From the NCBI GenBank assembly GCA_030612965.1, contig JAUWMW010000044.1:1-12496 (forward strand): DNA of 12,496 nt, read 5' to 3'. The position numbers were made by a program, and so were the translations under genes. This stretch comes from a bacterium (GTDB taxonomy: Bacteria; Zixibacteria; MSB-5A5; GN15; FEB-12). Shown in pieces: positions 7,548-12,496 of the stretch. Below the pieces are notes generated by a model. It had not been told where the DNA came from. It saw only the letters and a program-made list of their open reading frames with translations, and ran no database searches. Each line of letters begins with the position of its first letter. The stretch's first letter is position 1.

Positions 7548-7889
7548 ATGCTCCAAGTTACCGACACCGCCTCCAGTGAATTGACCAAGGTTCTCGCTGT
7601 CCCTGAACACAAAGACAAAAAGCTCATCCTCTACTTCCAGGGGGCCGGCTGAAGCGGCCCAAGTATCGGAATGACTCTGGATGAGTCAACGGACAAGCTT
7701 CAGGAAATCGAATCGAATGGTGTTTCCGCCTACATCGATCCCAAGGTCCTGACCCACCTTGAGCAGTACGGCGATATCAACATCGACTTTGTCACTCGCG
7801 GCGGTCAGTCCGGTTACATGATCTCGGTCGGCGTCCCCGGCTGCTCCCCGGACCAGTGCGCAGGTTGCAGCTCCAGGCAGGGTCAGTAG
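7548..7889 (+). CDS. HesB/IscA-like selenoprotein, TGA at codon 35 read as Sec
   Basis: From ATG at 7548 one frame runs 114 codons to TAG at 7887-7889 with a single TGA at 7650-7652 (codon 35). The protein reads across it: LILYFQGAG-U-SGPSIGMTLDES, and the frame, codon use and homology continue on both sides. It is a small A-type iron-sulfur carrier fold. In E. coli IscA the ligand cysteines are C35, C99 and C101 in GCSG and CGCG. Here Sec35 replaces the first (G-U-SG), and C99, C104 and C107 form the tail GCSPDQCAGCSS. A known HesB-related family (TIGR01911) includes selenoproteins with Sec at this very site. The expected role is Fe-S cluster handling or a related redox job; the client is unknown. 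An in-frame stop at 7539 fixes ATG 7548 as the start; the ribosome binding site (AAAGG, 10 bases away) is weak. Conventional gene calling would give only the 72-residue piece from 7671. A true nonsense mutation is the alternative but is less likely. Confidence 0.88.
7672..7688 (+). promoter_or_regulatory. Putative bacterial SECIS hairpin
   Basis: TGACTC (7672-7677) and GAGTCA (7683-7688) form a perfect six-pair stem with the five-base loop TGGAT. The stem begins 19 bases after the TGA at 7650-7652 and the loop begins 25 bases after it, inside the range known for bacterial SECIS elements. The loop carries G at its second position, also as expected for SelB binding. There is no extended lower stem, so it is a minimal example. 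Confidence 0.65.
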
Positions 7890-7920
7890 TCGCCTCAAAA
7901 TCCCCCACGACAGTTAGTCA

Positions 7921-7953
7921 ACGGCCGGTCCATAGACCGGTCGTTTTTCTTTT
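7921..7953 (+). terminator. Intrinsic terminator after the selenoprotein gene
   Basis: ACGGCCGGTC (7921-7930) pairs with GACCGGTCGT (7935-7944) over ten positions with one G-U, around the tetraloop CATA. It is followed at once by TTTTTCTTTT. It lies 31 bases after the stop codon, so the selenoprotein gene is probably a single-gene transcript separate from gdhA. Confidence 0.92.
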
Positions 7954-7955
7954 GC

Positions 7956-8025
7956 GTCGGTACCGGTCCCCATATCGGCGGCTGTGGTAAAAACCGGTCT
8001 GGGCCACACCTTTTCCGATACCGAC
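7956..8025. repeat. Inverted repeat between terminator and gdhA promoter
   Basis: GTCGGTACCGG (7956-7966) and CCGATACCGAC (8015-8025) match over 11 positions with one G-U. Between them further copies of ACCGGTC occur (7962 and 7993), matching the CCGGTC in both arms of the terminator just upstream. No gene is seen here. It may be a folded element, a second termination structure, or a spread of binding sites. Confidence 0.4.
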
Positions 8026-8065
8026 AAGAAAAACGGGGAATCTTCTGAAACAGAATCAAAACGTC

Positions 8066-8094
8066 TTGACTTTCCAAAAGCGGGGCCGTATATA
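8066..8094 (+). promoter_or_regulatory. Promoter of gdhA with a palindromic -10 region
   Basis: TTGACT (8066-8071) and TATATA (8089-8094) are separated by 17 bases, a good sigma-70 match. Transcription should start near 8101, giving a leader of about 80 bases. The -10 box sits in the exact centre of the perfect 14-base palindrome GCCGTATATACGGC (8085-8098), which could be an operator. Confidence 0.75.
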
Positions 8095-8181
8095 CGGCAG
8101 CTATGTGAAATGATTCACTTGTATTGAGTGAAAGAAAACACAACGAACAAGTTCAACATAACTTCTTGAGGAGAACTGTTT

Positions 8182-9522
8182 ATGTCGAGTTTTGTTGACA
8201 CCATGATGGCCGATGTCAAGGCCAAGAATCCCGCCCAGCCGGAGTTCATCCAGGCTGTAGAAGAGGTCGTTGAGTCTCTCGAACCAGTTATCGAGAAACA
8301 TCCGGAGTACAAAGAGGCCAAAATCCTTGAGCGCATCATCGAACCGGAAAGAGTTATCATGTTCCGCGTGCCGTGGATTGATGACAGGGGCCAGGTTCAG
8401 GTCAACCGCGGTTTCCGTGTCGAGTACAACAGCGCTATCGGTCCGTACAAGGGCGGCCTGCGTTTCCACCCCAGCGTCAATCTTGGCATCCTGAAGTTTC
8501 TCGGCTTCGAACAGGTGTTCAAGAACGCGCTGACGACGCTGCCGATGGGCGGCGGCAAGGGCGGTTGCGACTTCGACCCCAAGGGCAAATCCGACAATGA
8601 AGTGATGCGCTTCTGCCAAAGCTTCATGAGTGAGTTGTTTCGTCACATCGGTCCCAACACCGACGTGCCGGCCGGTGACATCGGCGTTGGTGGTCGTGAG
8701 ATCGGCTTCCTGTTTGGCCAGTACAAACGGCTGCGCAACGCTTTTGAAGGCGTGCTGACAGGTAAGGGCCTCAATTGGGGCGGCAGCCTGATTCGTCCCG
8801 AGGCGACCGGCTACGGTACCGTCTACTTTGCCGAAGAAATGCTGAAGACCCGGGACAAGTCGTTTGACGGTCTGACTGTATCCGTTTCCGGTTCCGGAAA
8901 CGTCGCTCAGTATGCTACCGAGAAGGTCAATAAGCTTGGCGGCAAGGTCGTCACCCTGTCCGACTCGAGTGGTTACATCATCGATATGGACGGCGTTAAG
9001 GGTGAAAAGTGGGACTTCGTGATGGACCTCAAGAATGTCCGTCGCGGACGCATCAAAGAGTACGCCGACAAGTTCGGTTGTGAGTACCATGACGGCATCG
9101 GCGTTTGGAACGTGAAGGTTGACGTTGCTCTGCCGTGCGCCACTCAAAACGAACTGAACGCCGACGACGCCAAGGCGCTCGTTAAGAACGGTTGCTTCTG
9201 TGTTTCCGAGGGCGCCAACATGCCGACCACCCCGGACGGCGTGAAAGTGTTCCTTGAGAACAAGGTGCTTTATGGCTTGGGCAAAGCAGCCAATGCCGGC
9301 GGCGTGGCGGTTTCCGGTCTGGAGATGTCGCAGAATAGCCTGCGCCTGAGTTGGACCCGCGAAGAGGTTGACGAGAGACTGCACAACATCATGATCAGTA
9401 TCCATAAGGCCAGCATCGAGGCGGCGGAGAAGTATGGGCATCCCGGCAATTACGTCGTCGGCGCCAATATCGCCGGCTTCCTCAAAGTAGCCGACACTAT
9501 GATGGATCAGGGTGTGGTCTAA
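8182..9522 (+). CDS. gdhA: NADP-type glutamate dehydrogenase
   Basis: The 446-residue protein has the length and sequence of hexameric GdhA, which makes glutamate from 2-oxoglutarate and ammonium with NADPH, in the cytoplasm. Visible signatures are 'NSAIGPYKGGLRFHPSVN' (K90), 'LPMGGGKGGCDFDPKGKSD' with the catalytic lysine K126, 'DVPAGDIGVGGREIGF' with the catalytic aspartate near 166, and the Rossmann loop 'VSGSGNVAQYA' near 236. The serine-containing 'TLSDSSGYI' after the second strand of the nucleotide fold is usual in NADP-dependent members. GAGGAG lies 8 bases before the ATG. The gene has its own promoter and terminator, so it is a monocistronic unit. Codon bias is strong, which leaves a long open frame on the opposite strand with no meaning. 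Confidence 0.97.
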   Translation: MSSFVDTMMADVKAKNPAQPEFIQAVEEVVESLEPVIEKHPEYKEAKILERIIEPERVIMFRVPWIDDRGQVQVNRGFRVEYNSAIGPYKGGLRFHPSVNLGILKFLGFEQVFKNALTTLPMGGGKGGCDFDPKGKSDNEVMRFCQSFMSELFRHIGPNTDVPAGDIGVGGREIGFLFGQYKRLRNAFEGVLTGKGLNWGGSLIRPEATGYGTVYFAEEMLKTRDKSFDGLTVSVSGSGNVAQYATEKVNKLGGKVVTLSDSSGYIIDMDGVKGEKWDFVMDLKNVRRGRIKEYADKFGCEYHDGIGVWNVKVDVALPCATQNELNADDAKALVKNGCFCVSEGANMPTTPDGVKVFLENKVLYGLGKAANAGGVAVSGLEMSQNSLRLSWTREEVDERLHNIMISIHKASIEAAEKYGHPGNYVVGANIAGFLKVADTMMDQGVV

Positions 9523-9550
9523 TACTGCCGACCCAATGATTGAACAGTAC

Positions 9551-9587
9551 GGTGGAGTCGTTTACGGCGGCTCCACCTTTTCTCTTT
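9551..9587 (+). terminator. Intrinsic terminator of gdhA
   Basis: GGTGGAGTCG (9551-9560) pairs with CGGCTCCACC (9568-9577) over ten positions with one G-U, with the loop TTTACGG, followed by TTTTCTCTTT. It starts 28 bases after the gdhA stop. Confidence 0.92.
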
Positions 9588-9613
9588 GACGCCTCCATCG
9601 TCACCGCTATATT
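9586..9613 (+). promoter_or_regulatory. Promoter of the PEP/pyruvate-binding protein gene
   Basis: TTGACG (9586-9591) and TATATT (9608-9613) are separated by 16 bases. The start point would be near 9620, about 28 bases before the gene. The -35 box overlaps the last T residues of the gdhA terminator, so the two signals are packed together. Confidence 0.65.
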
Positions 9614-9647
9614 TGTTAGGCATGTTGGATCCATCAGCAGAGGCAGA

Positions 9648-12496
9648 ATGATGTCCAAACCAAATCTGACTAACTTCCAGTCGAAGTTCCTCAAGTTCGA
9701 TTCACTGATGCAGGCACGCGTGAAGCAAGTGCTGCTGGTGTCCAGTCCCTACGACTCCTTCGTGCTGGAGGAAGACGGCCAGTTGACGGAGCTTATCTAC
9801 AACGAATATCTCGAACTCAAGCTGTCCGCCACACCCCACGTAAAAAGGGCATCCAACTCTGACGAAGCGTTGCATATACTGCGGAAACAGGACATTGACC
9901 TGGTCATCATCTTCAAGCGTGTCGGTGACCTCGACGTTGTAAGCTTCGGGCATGACGTCAAGAGTATCAAGCCGGACATGCCGGTGGTTTTCCTCGCCTA
10001 CCACAGGCGTGAGTTGACAATTATGGAAACAACCGAATCCAGAAGTGCTATCGATTGGGTGTTTATCTGGACCGGTGATGTCAAGATCCTGCTGTCCATC
10101 ATCAAGCTGGTTGAAGACCGAATGAATGTCGACTTCGATACTAAGCTGGTGGGTGTAAGAGTCATCATCATGGTCGAGGACAATGTCAAGTTCTACTCTT
10201 CCTACCTTCCGCTGTTCTACACCGAGATCATGCAGCAGACGCGGGCACTGATGTCGGAGGGGTTGAATGTCACCGACAAAGTGTTACGCATGAGGGCTCG
10301 TCCAAAAGTGTTGCTGGCCGACAACTACGAAGACGCCGTCAGTCTGTTCGAGAAATACCGCAAGTACGTCCTGGCGGTCATCTCCGATGTTCGTTTTCGC
10401 ATAGGTGGAAAGAAGGATGACGAGGCGGGCGTGAAGCTGGTCAAACTGATTCGCGAGCGTATTCCCGACCTGCCGGTGTTAATGCAATCATTCGACCTAG
10501 AAAACGCCGCTGTCGCCTCGGCTCAAAACGCGGGGTTCATTCATAAGCGCTCACCCACTCTGCACATGGATATCAGACGATTCATCAAGGCGCACTTCGG
10601 TTTCGGGGACTTCGTGTTCACATTGCCCGACGGCACTGAAGTATCGAGGGCCGGCGACTTTCGCAGTATGGAAAAAGCGCTGGCCACGGTCGATGAACAA
10701 TCGATTCATTACCACGCTATCCACAATCATTTTTCCAACTGGTTGATGGCGCGCACTGAATTCGACCTTGCCGACCGGCTGCGACCGCGCAAGGTGTCTG
10801 AGTTCAAGGATGTCGACGAATTGCGCAAATACCTGATCGACACCTTCAAGGGTTTCCGACACGAGCGACAACTCGGTGTGGTCAGTGACTTCTCGCGCCG
10901 GCACTTCGATCTGCAATCGGACTTCGTGCGGATCGGCGGCGGTTCACTGGGCGGTAAGGGGCGCGGCCTGGCCTTTATCAACGCACTGCTAAGCCAGTAT
11001 GACGTCAGTGAGAATTTCGAGGGGATCAAGGTCTCGGTGCCTCATTCGGTGATCATCGGCACCGATGTCTTCGACGCCTTCATGAACAGCAACAACCTGT
11101 TGCGACCGGCTTTGAAGGCGCATTCCGATGAGGCCATCGCCAGGATATTCCTTAAGGCCAAATTCCCCAAGCGGACGCAGGTGGATCTGCGCACGATCTT
11201 GAAAGTCGTCAAGTACCCGCTGGCTGTACGGTCGTCGTCGATCCTCGAGGATTCACACCTGGAGCCGGCGGCCGGCGTCTACGATACCCACATGCTGACC
11301 AACAGCCACCCCCGCATCGAAGTGCGCTTGCATCAATTGCTCACCGCTATCAAGCTGATCTATGCCTCGACCTACTTCAAGAACGCTCGCGCGTATCACG
11401 AGTACGTCGGCAATCGGGTGGAAGAGGAGAAAATGGCGGTGATTATTCAGCAGGCGGTTGGGCAGCGCCATGAAGACCATTTCTATCCTGGGTTTTCCGG
11501 TGTGGCGTTGTCGTACAATTACTACTCCATGGACGGCGTGCAACCCGAGGACGGAGTGGTGTATGTCGCGCTGGGACTAGGTAAAACAATCGTCGACGGG
11601 CACAACTGTTTGCGCTTCTCCCCCGGCTACCCGGAGAAACTGCCGCAGTTTTCCACCACCAAAGACATGCTGAACAACTCGCAGCACGATTTCTTCGCCA
11701 TCGACATGAGGGATCCCTCCATCCTGCCGGAAGCGGGTGGCGAGACGGGACTAATCCGACTTGATTTGCGGCAGGCAGAAAGGGACGGCACCCTGCACCC
11801 CATTTGCTCCACATATTCGCCGGAAAACGACCGCGTGTATGACGGCGCCGGTCGCGAGGGGACGCGCATCGTCAGCTTTGCGCCGATACTCAAACTTCGC
11901 CGCTTCCCCTTGTGCGATATCACCCGGTATCTGTTGCAGCTCGGCTCGCAGGGTCTGAATTGCCCGGTGGAAATCGAGTTCGCGGTTGACCTTCAGGCTG
12001 ACCGCAAGCAACCGGAACAGTTCTACTTTCTACAGATTCGACCCATGATCAAGGACACCACTTTTGAGACGATATCGCTGGATGACGTCGATGGTTCGCA
12101 GGTGATTGCCAAGAGTGAGAATTCTCTGGGCAACCTCTGCAACCAGACCATACGCGACATCGTCTTTGTGTCACCGGATCGTTTTGATCGTGGCCGCACC
12201 CTTGAGATAGCTGAACAGGTCGGTCAGTTCAATGCCCGGTTGAAAGAGGCCGACCGGAAGTATCTCCTGATCGGGCCGGGCCGCTGGGGTTCTTCGGAAC
12301 GCTGGCTCGGGGTGCCGGTGGTGTGGAATCAGATTTCACAGGCAGGGGTGATTGTCGAGGCGGCCTATGGTGATTTCGCACCGGACCCGTCGTTCGGTAC
12401 GCATTTCTTTCACAACCTGACCTCGTTTCGGATCGGATACATGACCATCAACGCCGCCAGCGGTAACGGCTTTATCGAGTGGGACTGGTTCTCATC
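9648..12496 (+). CDS. Receiver-domain PEP/pyruvate-binding protein, 3' end missing
   Basis: The frame is open for 949 codons from ATG 9648 (a second ATG at 9651 sits 7 bases after GAGG and may be the real start) and leaves the window without a stop. Residues 25-150 resemble a receiver fold but lack the phospho-acceptor aspartate and the lysine. Residues 170-310 form a better receiver with E177/D178 (VIIMVEDN), D247 (ISDVRF), S281 and K300. From about 425 the sequence has 'GGGSLGGKGRGLAFIN' and 'PLAVRSSSILEDSHLEPAAG' (R528), the marks of the PPDK/PEP-synthase ATP-grasp domain, ending with 'YFLQIRPM' near 793-800. A conserved tail follows (LLIGPGRWGSSERWLGVPV, 'GTHFFHNLTSF'). I see no swivelling phosphohistidine domain up to the cut. 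Related proteins of about 1000 residues are often labelled PEP synthase. A full PEP-synthase reaction is doubtful; a phosphorylation-controlled ATP- or pyruvate-binding role is more likely. It is probably cytoplasmic. Confidence 0.9.
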   Translation, partial: MMSKPNLTNFQSKFLKFDSLMQARVKQVLLVSSPYDSFVLEEDGQLTELIYNEYLELKLSATPHVKRASNSDEALHILRKQDIDLVIIFKRVGDLDVVSFGHDVKSIKPDMPVVFLAYHRRELTIMETTESRSAIDWVFIWTGDVKILLSIIKLVEDRMNVDFDTKLVGVRVIIMVEDNVKFYSSYLPLFYTEIMQQTRALMSEGLNVTDKVLRMRARPKVLLADNYEDAVSLFEKYRKYVLAVISDVRFRIGGKKDDEAGVKLVKLIRERIPDLPVLMQSFDLENAAVASAQNAGFIHKRSPTLHMDIRRFIKAHFGFGDFVFTLPDGTEVSRAGDFRSMEKALATVDEQSIHYHAIHNHFSNWLMARTEFDLADRLRPRKVSEFKDVDELRKYLIDTFKGFRHERQLGVVSDFSRRHFDLQSDFVRIGGGSLGGKGRGLAFINALLSQYDVSENFEGIKVSVPHSVIIGTDVFDAFMNSNNLLRPALKAHSDEAIARIFLKAKFPKRTQVDLRTILKVVKYPLAVRSSSILEDSHLEPAAGVYDTHMLTNSHPRIEVRLHQLLTAIKLIYASTYFKNARAYHEYVGNRVEEEKMAVIIQQAVGQRHEDHFYPGFSGVALSYNYYSMDGVQPEDGVVYVALGLGKTIVDGHNCLRFSPGYPEKLPQFSTTKDMLNNSQHDFFAIDMRDPSILPEAGGETGLIRLDLRQAERDGTLHPICSTYSPENDRVYDGAGREGTRIVSFAPILKLRRFPLCDITRYLLQLGSQGLNCPVEIEFAVDLQADRKQPEQFYFLQIRPMIKDTTFETISLDDVDGSQVIAKSENSLGNLCNQTIRDIVFVSPDRFDRGRTLEIAEQVGQFNARLKEADRKYLLIGPGRWGSSERWLGVPVVWNQISQAGVIVEAAYGDFAPDPSFGTHFFHNLTSFRIGYMTINAASGNGFIEWDWFS

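Noticed and set aside
7671..7889. A separate 72-residue gene starting at ATG 7671
   Set aside because: It is the C-terminal part of the HesB-like selenoprotein; the ATG is an internal methionine (residue 42) and no ribosome binding site precedes it.
8101..9441. A 446-codon open frame antisense to gdhA
   Set aside because: It lies opposite a clear gdhA gene with strong codon bias. Open frames antisense to glutamate dehydrogenase genes are a known artefact that once gave rise to a spurious 'NAD-specific glutamate dehydrogenase' family. It has no own ribosome binding site or promoter.

Overview
The window looks like chromosomal DNA from an uncultured or little-studied bacterium of moderate to high GC. 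I lean towards the FCB side of the tree (a Zixibacteria-like or related phylum). The reasons are a secreted protein with a 'DDW.C.DGPV.EIH.WGSW'-type motif, a GlmU-like enzyme of the kind known from Bacteroidetes relatives, a receiver plus PEP/pyruvate-binding-domain protein, and patches of small palindromic repeats. This placement is inference from family resemblance. No rRNA or other firm marker is present.

Left part (1-1460). A leftward, truncated gene for an exported protein (1-410) is followed by about 740 bases without a gene. The right half of that stretch is a patchwork of at least four different palindromic repeat units (847-1114). Then come two leftward tRNA genes, tRNA-Gly(GCC) and tRNA-Cys(GCA), behind a promoter that matches the sigma-70 consensus exactly (TTGACA, 17 bp, TATAAT).

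Middle part (1461-7200). A tight leftward operon, in order of transcription: a GlmU-like sugar-phosphate nucleotidyltransferase/left-handed beta-helix protein, galT, glgA, and a polytopic GT-C glycosyltransferase with a C-terminal TPR-like tail. Together they suggest sugar-1-phosphate activation, hexose interconversion, alpha-glucan synthesis and export-side glycosylation. glgA most likely starts at a CTG codon 1 base after the galT stop, and the membrane glycosyltransferase at a TTG, so the usual ATG-based start for glgA would be wrong.

Right part (7201-12496), all rightward. After a 347-base divergent intergenic region with a 104-base inverted-repeat element lies a 113-residue HesB/IscA-like gene with an in-frame TGA at codon 35, exactly where IscA has its first ligand cysteine. 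A hairpin suited to a bacterial SECIS element follows. I read this as a selenoprotein, not a broken gene. It ends at a strong terminator. Next is gdhA (NADP-type glutamate dehydrogenase) with its own promoter and terminator, then a promoter overlapping that terminator's T-tract, and a large gene running off the window: two receiver-like domains fused to a PEP/pyruvate-binding (PPDK_N-like) domain. No phage, IS element, CRISPR array or defence system is visible. The most notable item is the selenoprotein, which ordinary gene calling would truncate.
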